Below, one piece after another: positions 33,774 through 43,475 of a stretch of DNA of 64,000 nt (positions are counted from its first letter, which is position 1; the number at the start of each line of letters is the position of its first letter). The notes under the pieces are model-generated. The model worked only from the letters and a program-made list of their open reading frames with translations. It was not told the origin of the DNA and did no database searches. The DNA comes from Scytalidium lignicola (Eukaryota; Ascomycota; Leotiomycetes), in assembly GCA_002812745.2 (NCBI GenBank), contig NCSJ02000011.1, positions 62,001 through 126,000 of the forward strand, read 5' to 3'. The position numbers and the translations under genes were made by a program.

Positions 33774-35420
33774 CTATAACTTACTCTTCGATTCCACAAG
33801 TTCCTCGACCTTTGCAAATTGATAGTAATAATCCAGCGATTCTGGGTTAAGTAGAGTTCCGCTCGGTTTGATGATTTTCCCGGAAACAATCTGTTTGACT
33901 GGCAGCTCAACCTTCTTCAAATTTACTGTTGTCTGCAAACAAATCAACATAGAACTAGGTATCATTTTGGAAATTACTTCACTTACTGGAATAGCCGGAG
34001 TCTCAAAGATATATTTAGGTACATGTCTAGGGCTGAGTTCCTTTCGAATTGCGGCCTTGATGTCATTAACCAACTTTGTCGTCAATTTCTCACCAGGTTT
34101 CATCAGGCAAAATAACATAACGGTTTCGTCTACGTCCTCCGGTCTTCGCTGTCCTACACAAATCGAATCCACTAGTTGCGGGAATCCGTTCTCCAATACA
34201 CAATAAATCTCCGCCGAACCAAACCTCACGCCTGAGGGGTTCAACACTCCATCCGCACGGCCAAGGAACAGGAGGTTCTTGGTAGTGGGGTGGAACATGA
34301 CGAAATCACCATGCGTCCACACGTTATCGTACTTCTCGAAGTAGGCGCCGAAATACCGCTCGCCGCCCTTGTCATTCCAGAAGAAGACGGGCATGTTTGG
34401 GAAGGCTGCGGTTGCTACTAGTTCCCCTGGAGTGCCGTGGTCTACAGGGTCGCCTTTGACACCACGACCACCTTCGACTAGGGAGTCGTAGACATCTACT
34501 GGGATTCCTAAGGCTGGGCCCTGGGTGCCACCGATGTAAACTGGTGTTAAAGGGTTCTCCTATATAGATATGTTAGTACCCGTCATAGTTAGTCCGGGGT
34601 GAAGATCGAAGAGGGAACATACTAGACCAAAACAGCCAGCCTAATCAGTCTGGTTAGCAACAGAGCTCTCTCTCAACTAGAAATATTGTCATAGATGGTT
34701 TTTGCTCACCAGGTCAGTTCCACCAGAGATATTGCTCAAATGAACATCCTTCGGGAAAGCCACATCATAAAACCACTCAAACAAGTGATCAGGAAGTACC
34801 ATACCCGTACTCGTCACACCCCTGAGCTTCGAAAGATCCGTAACCTCCCGAGGAGCAATCTTATTGCTCACCAACTCCTGCATCCATCGCGGACTCACCC
34901 CCAGATGCGTAACGCCCAACTCGCCAATCAACTCCACGAATCTTCTCGGCGTGGGCTGGAATGGACTGCCGTCATACAAGATGACGTGCGCACCTAAGCG
35001 TAGAGCCACGACTGAGGCGAGATACATGATCCACCCCGTAGTCGTATATTGCAACGTCGTGCTTGAGGGGGAGATCTCTCTATGAAGACTCCCTTCCTTA
35101 GCAGAATTGAGCAAAATTCCACCGATGCAATGCACGATGCACTTGGGTATCCCCGTCGTGCCGGAGGAGTATGCTATCAGAAAGGGGTCACTGAATGCCG
35201 TGGTCTCGAAATCCGGTGCGGGCTGGCCGGCTGCTTTGGAGAGGAATGAGGCTAGGGTTTGGGTTCGTGGAATGGTGCTGATGTCTCTTGGATGGTTGCG
35301 GAAACGGGGCATGGAGATTAGGCCTTGGAATTCGGAGATGGGGCTCATACCGGTTATGATTTGGGACATTTTGTCTGCGAGGTCGATTTTCTTGCCGTTG
35401 TAGATTGCGAGGTCGTCCAT
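33774..35420 (-). CDS. Acetoacetyl-CoA synthetase, N-terminally truncated
   Basis: Four exons: 35420-34710, an 18-nt micro-exon 34640-34623, 34559-33987 and 33932-33774 (486 aa). It shows the adenylate-forming core: AYSSGTTGIPKCIVH (P-loop), TTTGWIMYL, YDGSPFQP, SNISGGTDLAGCFGL (the last six residues from the micro-exon), LFLGRADGVLNPSGVRFGSAEIY and TVNLKKVELPVKQIVSGK (catalytic Lys region). This set is specific to acetoacetyl-CoA synthetase, which activates acetoacetate. Full-length enzymes are about 650-690 aa; the first 180-200 residues (ACS N-terminal domain and start of the AMP-binding domain) are absent. Upstream is a stop nine codons before the Met, then a (GA)20 tract and no N-terminal coding. 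Either a 5'-truncated pseudogene-like copy or a short variant. Confidence 0.85.
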
Positions 35421-35483
35421 GAAGATGAACTTTTGGGGAGAGTTAGCTTAATTAACCTACTAGACCGGAGAAGGTGGAAAGGG

Positions 35484-35485
<2 letters not shown>

Positions 35486-35525
<40 letters not shown>
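35486..35525. repeat. (GA)20 microsatellite
   Basis: Uninterrupted GA repeat of 40 nt immediately upstream of the truncated acetoacetyl-CoA synthetase start. It may mark a rearrangement or slippage point. Confidence 0.95.
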
Positions 35526-35528
<3 letters not shown>

Positions 35529-36244
35529 CGGGGTGTCGAAAACGGTCCAGGAGTTGACCGCAAATGATGTGGAGTTTGCAGGACAACTCTGTGAAGGTGG
35601 CTTCGTTTTTGGTGCCAGGGGGGAGGGAGGGATTGGAAGGACGTGGTTGGCTGGCGGCCAGAGAAATTGTGATTCGCAGCAACTTTTTATTTCAATAAAA
35701 TTTCTGTGGAGGAGAATAAGCTCGACGAACCAGACACGAAGGAGAAAACGAGCGACGACGATTCCTTGGGCAAGATAGCGAGAGAGAGTGATGCGTTGGG
35801 CTATTTTGGATGCTGATGATGAGGTGGTATTTGTCTTCGGGGCTGGTGTTGTTTGCTGGTGGTGGTGGTGGTCGCAGCGGTGGTGGAGAAGGAGAGGGAG
35901 AGAGAGGGAGGAGGAGAGGACTGACTGGTTGGCTTTCTATGGGACGTCCGTACGCTGGCGGGCTGTGGAGGGAATAGATAGAGCAGCCAGATAGATAGAC
36001 AAAACAGAACCGTGCGATACAGATATCTCGAGGGCACGACAGCCAGGATAGGATGAGGATTGACTCTTAATACTCCGAGTATTACGGGTTATATCTGATT
36101 ATTGCTGTTGTATTATCGTTCCTACGCTTGGTACGGGCATTACTCTCATTACTGTATTGCGCTCGGTAACTTGTGAAGGTGAGCAAGTGCACTGATCGGT
36201 CCAGGGCTGGCTGCTCATCCGAGTAATTAATGAGAAATTACAGT

Positions 36245-36308
36245 ACTGGACTGGGACTGGACTGGACTGGACTGAACTGGACTGGACTGAACTGGACTGG
36301 ACTGAACT
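36245..36308. repeat. GGACT pentanucleotide repeat
   Basis: About 12 imperfect copies of ACTGG/ACTGA (GGACT units), including a 15-nt higher-order period. Non-coding. Confidence 0.9.
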
Positions 36309-37966
36309 TGGAGCCTCGCATCTGTACTTGTACTGGCATCTTCTCAGCAGCACATCGTCTTACGGAGCTTGGATGTACTGTGCAGTATTACCACTTGCGG
36401 CTCCGACAAACGAGCTCTGGGGAGAAGACATATTGTAGTTCTGGTGAGCTCGTGAGTACCATAGGCAGGTAAGGTAGCAAATAATAACAGGATATAGGAA
36501 TACGGCACGGGGATACAGTAATACAGTACGGTTCATAATTAAATGCGATCTCATCCGGCAAGCTTGACTCCAGTTCTCCAGGCCCCAGGTCGGTCTCCAG
36601 ATACTCCACCACCGCATATTATTACACTGGTATTATAGGCCGGGTGCAGTTGCTCTGTCGCCACGATCGAGCCTTGCCTTGCCGTTCTGTGCTTGCTTCT
36701 CGAATGCATCATCGGTGAAGGGGAAAGCCTCGTGCCAGAACCCTTCTATGCATGCACACATCCTAATTACCGTATTCCATGATGGTCACCGACTAACTAA
36801 TCGCACTGTACGGTGGTACTGCAGTACTTGTACCCTCAGCCCTATGTGCATCACTGGTGCTGCATGAAGCTGCCTGTTGGCCCGGTCTCCAGCATCTGCG
36901 GTGGGACAACCGATCTGCTGTGTATGCATTAATACTGTTCCATGATTACTATGATTGCTATGATTACCTCGGGAGCCGCAATGATAAGGTCATGGTGAAT
37001 CCCGCTAACTATAGTTACCACGACGAAGAGCATCCATAATGGAGGCATGAGCAAGAAGGAAGCCAGCACAATTGCCGGGAGAGTCTGGAGTCTGGAGTCT
37101 GGGACGGCAGGACGACGGGGTCAGGAACCACACCACGGCAACTAATGCCCTACCCTTCTGCGGTACCGTATTCCTGCCCAGTCTGTTCAGCACCATCCCA
37201 CCGTAGCTTCGTGCGTAGTTCAGGAACGCGCTGCACCGGCGGTGGCAGCAGCAAATGGCAGCACAGGAGGTCCGCGCCCCACGAACCCCTTACCAGTAGC
37301 TTTTTTTTTCGAAGGATGGCGACGGTCGCAGAACGCTGCTCACCAGAACTTTGTTGTTTATCAACACACCAATACTGTACAAGTCACAGGATTGCTGGCT
37401 ATCTTCAATGAAGCGCTGACTGCGTCTCTTGAATGGCCCGGCCAGAAGGGCCTGCTTATCTTTGATACATCCGCTGCCTTGGAAGGTTTCTGGAATCTTC
37501 ATGCTGGCCTTCCACTGAACCCGGCATCAAATCCCCTTTCTAAGCTCTGGATCCCTGTTATTCCGCCTTCCGAGCGCCCATCCCTCAAACGCGCCCGCTA
37601 CTACGGGGCNAAGCCTGGGAGCGTGCGTCGTGCTCGTCTCGTGTGCATCCCTCCCTCTCCTCTCTCCCCCCCCCGAACTTCCACAGCAACCAGTGTCCAG
37701 ACTCAAACCCGGTCCTCTCGTCAACAATCCACACGGTCACCAACAGTTAAAAGCGGTCAAAGGCTGCCCCGGTGGCAGCAGTATCGATGCCTGGCATCTT
37801 CTCGTCTACCTTGTTCCATCAGATCGAACCGTGCCGGCTACGGCTTCACTGAGCATACCGTAGTCATACCTCTGTGCCTGCTGGTTGGGGGGCCAGTTTA
37901 AGGGTGATAATCCAGGGACCACTTCTCCGCCAGAAGCAGCCAACAAGCAAAGCAATTCAACTAACG

Positions 37967-39589
37967 ATGGAGCCCACCGAAGAAGCCAGAGGACAGCCTG
38001 CCTTTCGACGGTCGTCTCCCTCGCCCTCGCGATCTCCAGGTCCAGCAATCCGACCCTACTCCGAGCTCTATCGCAGTGCTTCAACTGGCTCGACCACCTC
38101 CCTCTTCTCCGTCGCCACGGCCACGGCTCTCCGAGACTCGCTGGAGAACAGCTCGACCGGCAGCTCGGCCTCGCGATCCTCGTCGGGAACGTACACACCG
38201 CGGAACTCGTTCATTCTCACGGACAAGCCCAAAAAACGCGGCTATGTTCGCCCTCAAGGCACCGACTTCGCCGCATCGGCATTGTCGAGAGAGAGTGTTC
38301 TCAGTCTGGGAAGCATAGCACATTTACAATACTACTTTGCGAGGACAGGTCTCCTAGATGGAAAAGGAGGGAGGTTGATGATGAAAAGGAAGAATGAGCC
38401 CTTAAGCGGAACCCTCGATCTTACGGCTTTAGATACGGGCTTGCTATCACCCAAGTTCGGCAGTTCAGACGCCGACTCCTCGTATGCTTCCATGCGCAGC
38501 AGTCCAGAATTGGTGGCTCAAAGAATAGCAGGAGGCGACCTGGTCGAAAGCCCTACGCAAGACGATGATTATTATAGTGATGAGGACGAGGAGGAATTTC
38601 CACATATGCTCCCTCCAACAGTGAGCACCTACAACCACCGCGAAATCCCGACTATCCATCCTCCAACCCTGGAAGAGCTCAAGAGTGAGCTCAGAAAGGC
38701 TCTTGCAGATGCGGATATGGTCCTCAAGGGAAAATCGAAGGTGGTGAATTCCCCTTCTCGTCGGCCGCCACAGATATCCATCTCGAACTCAGACGGGAAA
38801 AGCAACGGTGGTGCAAGCCCCACATCAGGAGACGACCTGCCCGAAGGCTGGTACCATATCCAAGGCATGAATATCCTCGACATAATGACTCTCGCAATCA
38901 GGGCAGCAAAAATGTACTACACAGCGCATGACCAGCCGGCACGCCTATCTTCCATCAAATCGGAGAGGAAGATCCGCGCAGAGCTTCTCTCCGTGATGGA
39001 TGTGTTAAAGCGAATGGCAACGCGAAATTTCGCTTCGGGAATGAAGCCAGAAGAGCAAGAGATTATGGAGAACTGGGTCAAGGGAGTGTACGACATGCTA
39101 TCAGAGGAGGAACGCATAGAAGAGGAGGAGCGTAAGCAGAGATCCAGTTGGATCTGGCTGGATAATAGATGGACGGGCACAGAGATTGAGAGAGAATATG
39201 CGTTCATCAAATCTCTAGATCCTGATTCTGATACCTTACCACTCTTCACACCCCTCGATGAGGCAGACGAAGTTCCCACCCCATTTTTAGCCGACTTGAT
39301 GAAAGGCGTGAGGTTGGTGAGGTTACATAACTCCGTAGTCAGAAAGAGCAAACGGCCCTTTGGAGCTATTGGACCGTTTCATACTGACACGGCGAAACCA
39401 TATCGATGTGCAGATAATCTGCGATACTGGATTAAGGCGGCCGAGTTAAGATGGGAGATTATGCTCAAAGTTGATGTTATGGCCGTCGTTAATGGAACGG
39501 ATAGGGCAGCTTGGAAGGGATTTGAGGAGGCCATCTGGCTGTGGTGTAAGAAAGTGAGGACCGAGATTGCCGGAGAGATAAAGGTATGA
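37967..39589 (+). CDS. Conserved fungal protein of unknown function
   Basis: Single exon, 540 aa from the ATG at 37967 (MEPTEEARGQ). The frame is open to 37874, but those codons look like leader. The first 250 residues are Ser/Pro-rich and disordered with an acidic patch (YYSDEDEEEF). About 285-470 is a compact helical region: GWYHIQGMNILDIMTLAIRA, KMYYTAHDQP, IRAELLSVMDVLKRMATRNF, an acidic coiled-coil-like EEERIEEEERK and SSWIWLDNRWTGTE. The C-terminus (YWIKAAELRWEIMLKVDVMA) is also helical. The ordered core with conserved-looking Trp and Tyr suggests a real, widely shared fungal protein, but I recognise no named domain. No signal peptide or membrane helix. Confidence 0.85.
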   Translation: MEPTEEARGQPAFRRSSPSPSRSPGPAIRPYSELYRSASTGSTTSLFSVATATALRDSLENSSTGSSASRSSSGTYTPRNSFILTDKPKKRGYVRPQGTDFAASALSRESVLSLGSIAHLQYYFARTGLLDGKGGRLMMKRKNEPLSGTLDLTALDTGLLSPKFGSSDADSSYASMRSSPELVAQRIAGGDLVESPTQDDDYYSDEDEEEFPHMLPPTVSTYNHREIPTIHPPTLEELKSELRKALADADMVLKGKSKVVNSPSRRPPQISISNSDGKSNGGASPTSGDDLPEGWYHIQGMNILDIMTLAIRAAKMYYTAHDQPARLSSIKSERKIRAELLSVMDVLKRMATRNFASGMKPEEQEIMENWVKGVYDMLSEEERIEEEERKQRSSWIWLDNRWTGTEIEREYAFIKSLDPDSDTLPLFTPLDEADEVPTPFLADLMKGVRLVRLHNSVVRKSKRPFGAIGPFHTDTAKPYRCADNLRYWIKAAELRWEIMLKVDVMAVVNGTDRAAWKGFEEAIWLWCKKVRTEIAGEIKV

Positions 39590-40408
39590 TTATATTGGGA
39601 ACTTATTTTTCTTCTTTTTTTGCAAAGNAAAAAAAGATCGAGCATAGTAACTATGCTCGAGAGCCCGAAAAAAAGAAAGAAAAAAAAACCCCGCACGAAA
39701 ATCACATTTAACTTGCATGCATGAATGACATACGGCTATGTTTTGATGTCTTTTCTCTCTCTTTCTTTCATCGGATTTTAGGGAAAACGGGCGAAGGATT
39801 AATCTTTATTTTTATTATTTTTCTTGGTTCTCAAACCTCCTCGCTCTGTATATAGAAATTTTAACTTTTGGATGGAGAGAGAGAGAGAGATGCATTTATC
39901 TGTTTTATTATTCCGATTTTTGCATTTTTTTTTTTCAAACTTTCCACTTCTTTTTACCATATACCCCGACATCACATCTTCNTTTTTATTTGTCCCGCCG
40001 AGAGAGAAAGAGAGAGAGAGAGAGAGCAGATGACTCTACTTCTTCAAATTTTCATACAATATGGAAATTGTAGAAGGTAGTTTTACTATATATACATGTA
40101 CTTCAAATCACAATCTATTTATTTCCTTGCAAAATTAAGACTGAAATTATTCCTTGATATAGCTCATGACTTAAATTGCCGATATGCCTCTCTGGTTTTG
40201 CCTTTTCTTTCTTTCTGAAACACTTGTATAAATGTACCTACAATAATACAACCCGAACATGTGATATGATATGATAATTAGGGTATCGTATTTTAGGTCG
40301 AATGGACCGGAAAATAATAAAAACTCTCACAGATTCCAAAACGCCGTCNTTTTTTTTAAATGCCACTCTTCCTTTTTGTTCTTCTTCTCTGCCCAGTGCA
40401 GTACTAGC
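39590..40408. other. Intergenic, between convergent genes
   Basis: T-rich and GA-rich spacer with N at 39628, 39982 and 40349, each beside a homopolymer. GA tracts lie at 39875-39890 and 40000-40027. No gene is recognised. Confidence 0.6.
40000..40027. repeat. GA microsatellite
   Basis: AGAGAGAAAG followed by an AG run, a short purine repeat in non-coding DNA. Confidence 0.85.
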
Positions 40409-41532
40409 TTATTCTCCACTGATTTCCACGGCTTGCTCCTCTCCTCCGCCATCTCCTTCAGCACTAGTCCCAGCATTCGTTCCACCTCCATGCTTCCGGC
40501 GCCGTTTCCGCTTCGTGCCTGGTTCCGAACCATCTGTCTGGGTGTTATTTTCTATAGCAGCCGCATCATCCTTCTTGCTCTTTTGTTCTTTGGCAACTGT
40601 CTCCGCACTGGGGTTCTTTTTTTGGTTTCTTGACAGCTAAAGGATTAGGTCCTTTTGGCCCTCGCTTTGCCGCCTTATTCTTCTTCTTCTCTTCTTCTAT
40701 GCTGCCATTCTCACCACTCTTATTTTCACCCCCTTCCTCTTCCCTCTTCCTCTTCATCCCAGCACTCCCACTCCCCCTCAATCCCTCCCGGAACTTGGCC
40801 CTCTCCCCCCTCGCTCTAATACTCGCCGTCGCGTCTGCCATGGGCTCCATAATCATGACACTTCGATTGATGTAAACCAATGGAAGTCCTGCTACCCCCC
40901 TCATGAACCTCCTGACCTCTTGCTCTTGACTAGCCACTACGTATCGATTCTTATTAGTCTTGCTATCCTTGGGATCCACGACTGAAGACAGACATTCGAG
41001 TGTGGATAGCGGTTCAGGGTGGGTGTCGGGACGGTGACCGCAGCGACGACGTTCGTATTGCTTGGCTTTGTCGATTAGAGCTGAGACGCCTGGTTCGGAG
41101 GATGCGGCGTAGAGGTGGCGCATTGAACACTGGGTTATCACTATTTTGGGGAGTTGTGTGTGAGCAGGTTTTTTTTCTTCCTTTGCTTCTTTTCTTTCTT
41201 TCTTCTTCTTTTCCTTAGAAGTAGGAATTATTCATAGAAACGTACTTGGTTTGACTTGTCCGTGTAGTGTCCGTTCTAATCCACCTACCAGATCCATCTT
41301 GAATCGATCTGCATCTCTGATGATTTCTGCGTCCACTGCAAATAAAGAGAATATGTTAGCCTGGATACTTCATTATAACGCAACCCCCCCTCGCCCCACC
41401 ATATAAATTATGTGTGTGTATAAACTGGTAAAAAAAAGGCTTACGCAGGACTTGGTATGGTTCGCGGAATCCGAAGCTCATGCCATATTGTTGCATGAGC
41501 TTTCTATATTGCTTGGATCGCTTGCCCCTCAT
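40409..41532 (-). CDS. UTP23: Utp23, small-subunit processome PIN-domain protein (frame broken by a 7-A run)
   Basis: Exons 41532-41445, 41335-41246 and 41140-40409. Utp23 is a nucleolar factor for 18S rRNA processing and snR30 release. Exon 1 gives MRGKRSKQYRKLMQQYGMSF and exon 2 DAEIIRDADRFKMDLVGGLE. Exon 3 gives ITQCSMRHLYAA, a Cys/His pair (ERRRCGHRP) matching the family zinc motif, PLSTLECLSSVVDPKDSKTN, NRYVVASQ, VRRFMRGVAGLPLVYINRSV, then a lysine-rich tail. As written the frame runs into a stop at 40566. Reading the seven A (40617-40623 on the plus strand as T) as six instead yields a continuing acidic/basic tail ending at 40409 (302 aa), the usual length. Probable homopolymer sequencing error; a real frameshift would only remove the tail. 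Confidence 0.9.
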
Positions 41533-42198
41533 TCTTTCTTTGCTTAATTGGTTTTAGAAGTTTTAGGTGTAAGCAATTGGGGGCTAGCGTTGGATTTGGG
41601 ATGGTTGAGAGGAAGGAATCGAGAGATTGAGAAATCGTTTTTCTTGGGAGGAAGTTTTGAAGCTTTTGACGCTAAGAAAAATTAAGGTTTGCTGATAACG
41701 GCGCGGGATCGCTTATCGACGGACAGGGGGTTTACCCAGACAGCCAGACAGCAAGGGAGGAATTAAATTTGGTGGGATGGATATTTGATATGGCTCGAGC
41801 TACAGGAGCTTCGGCGTTTTTCTTGGTAGTCTACAGAACTATTATATATATGTACAACTCCTCTCTATTCTAATCAATTATGTGCCACCCTCTGATGATT
41901 TCAGGTCGCAGCTATTACAATCTTCCTAACTCTAATTCTCCATCGCTATGTAGACCAGACTGCTGGAAGTCTAGTGACCGGACACTGCTATCTTCCAGGT
42001 CCTATTAGTGTACGGGCTTTGTGTCACGATATCATGGCTTGCGCCGAGGTGTGATTTCTCCACCTCACTTCGACCAGATGCTAATGGTCTCGGGATAGTG
42101 GTAAGGGACAGGCTCCCATATATAGCGGGAGACGATTGTCCTTTGCTCGTCGGTCTCATCAGACGTAGTGTTTCGTCACTGTCTAGATGGGTTTTAAC
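41533..42198. other. Intergenic, upstream of UTP23
   Basis: Contains the UTP23 promoter and the 3' flank of PTC7, both on the minus strand. Short frames only; no other feature recognised. Confidence 0.5.
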
Positions 42199-43475
42199 TC
42201 AACCATTACAGTATCTGCAAAGCGCTGCAACAACGCTAATATCGTCAAGCTTGCCTGTTCGTGTGTTAAAACGGGGTTTCTTTGCTTATTTTTAGAGCAT
42301 GGTACCTACCTCCCTCCATTGCAAGTCCTTCATCAACAGCATGCTCCATAAATGGACTTTCTGCGAACGGATCAGTTGCAATTGCCTTGGCAGCCCTGAC
42401 TAACTCGTCAGCGACGAACTGCATGCCACCCCCAGCCCCGCCCTTTCGGTCTCCAGTGCTTCGTCCACCGTCGCCATTTTCCCATTTGAGTATGCTGGTG
42501 GTTACGTTCTCGACGATCTCGTGCTCCCACAAATTGTCGATAACTCCATCAGTCATAGCAAGAACAACATCATTCTCTTTAATCTCGACTTTATCCATGA
42601 CCGCATTCTGGCGTGGAGTATCCGGGCTATTGGTGCCTAGTTGACGTGGGCAATCGAACCAGTGCCATTGTTCCGTAGTTTTGTATAGAATTTGTTGGTC
42701 TTGAGGTCTAAGTACTAACACCTGCGAATCGCCCAGATTGGTAACGTATAATACTGGAATAGCTGACGCCGTTGGATCCGATTTGGAATATTGAGAATAC
42801 AATTGTGCACCTGACGCTGTGGTAGTCCCCTGCCATAAGTTTGGACTCGACGTAGCCTCGATGGTCTGCTCGTAAGCCTTCTGTAAATACTCTATAGGGT
42901 CCGGCTCTCCATGCTCTTGCTTTCTAAGAGCCTCAAGCCTCTCCGCATCACGCTCCGTCTCCAAAGCCCAGAAATGTAAGACGAGCCTGGACCAGAGCCT
43001 TTTTGCGCCTCTTTAGCATAAGCTATAACGTAAGTGGAAAGTATAATATGTACCCTGCATGACCTCCTGGTCTTGTTGACCACGCCCCGACACCATCATT
43101 GACCCCTATAAAATATTGACTCGCGTATACGGCGTCATCGCCGTTGGTGTATCCACGGATTAGCTCGCCGTTGACGAAGGCACGTCGATCGCGGCTCCGA
43201 TTATGGGTGCTGAGAGGATCCGAGAAGGAGCCGGACGGAGGAGATAGAAAGGGAGGAGGGAAAGGCCGAGGAGTTCTTTTGGCATACAATGCGAGGCCAG
43301 TCTCGAAATAAAATGGGGGTGGATGGCGTCCTGAAGAGGTTGGTGGTGTAGCCTTGTCGGGTGCAGCTGGTGGTGGCGATTCAGGTTGGCATCTTGGAGC
43401 TGTGCGAGTGAAAGAGCGGCAGGATTGAAGATGTCTGGCGGGCGCAGCTTGAGTTCGAAGAATCGATCTCCTCAT
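42199..43475 (-). CDS. PTC7: Mitochondrial PP2C-type protein phosphatase (Ptc7-like)
   Basis: Three exons, 43475-43054, 42998-42310 and 42254-42199 (388 aa), both introns 55 nt. The N-terminus is Arg/Ser-rich and lacks acids (MRRSILRTQAAPARHLQSCR), a good mitochondrial presequence. The PP2C fold shows GDDAVYASQYFIGVNDGVGA (metal-binding Asp), HAGLWSRLVLHFWALE across intron 1, VTNLGDSQVLVLRP, DVVLAMTDGVIDNLWEHEI and the C-terminal GGKLDDISVVAALC, whose last metal-binding Asp lies in the short third exon. Yeast Ptc7 dephosphorylates Coq7 in ubiquinone synthesis. The second exon read alone ends wrongly in KISKETPF; the third exon restores the conserved end. Confidence 0.92.

Larger units (their letters stand above)
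35421..37966. other. Long intergenic region with microsatellites
   Basis: No convincing gene. It contains the (GA)20 tract, a GGACT repeat, and AG-rich or CT-rich tracts. An open frame at 37242-37901 (interrupted by N at 37610) has no recognised domain and is not called; the last part is likely leader of the gene at 37967. Confidence 0.5.

Noticed and set aside
35452..36037. Ser/Leu-rich minus-strand frames upstream of the acetoacetyl-CoA synthetase
   Set aside because: Considered as the missing N-terminus, but they are translations of the GA/CT microsatellites and show none of the expected ACS N-terminal motifs.
37242..37901. 219-codon plus-strand frame
   Set aside because: Interrupted by an N, changes character along its length, and has no recognisable domain. 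More likely leader or spacer of the gene at 37967.
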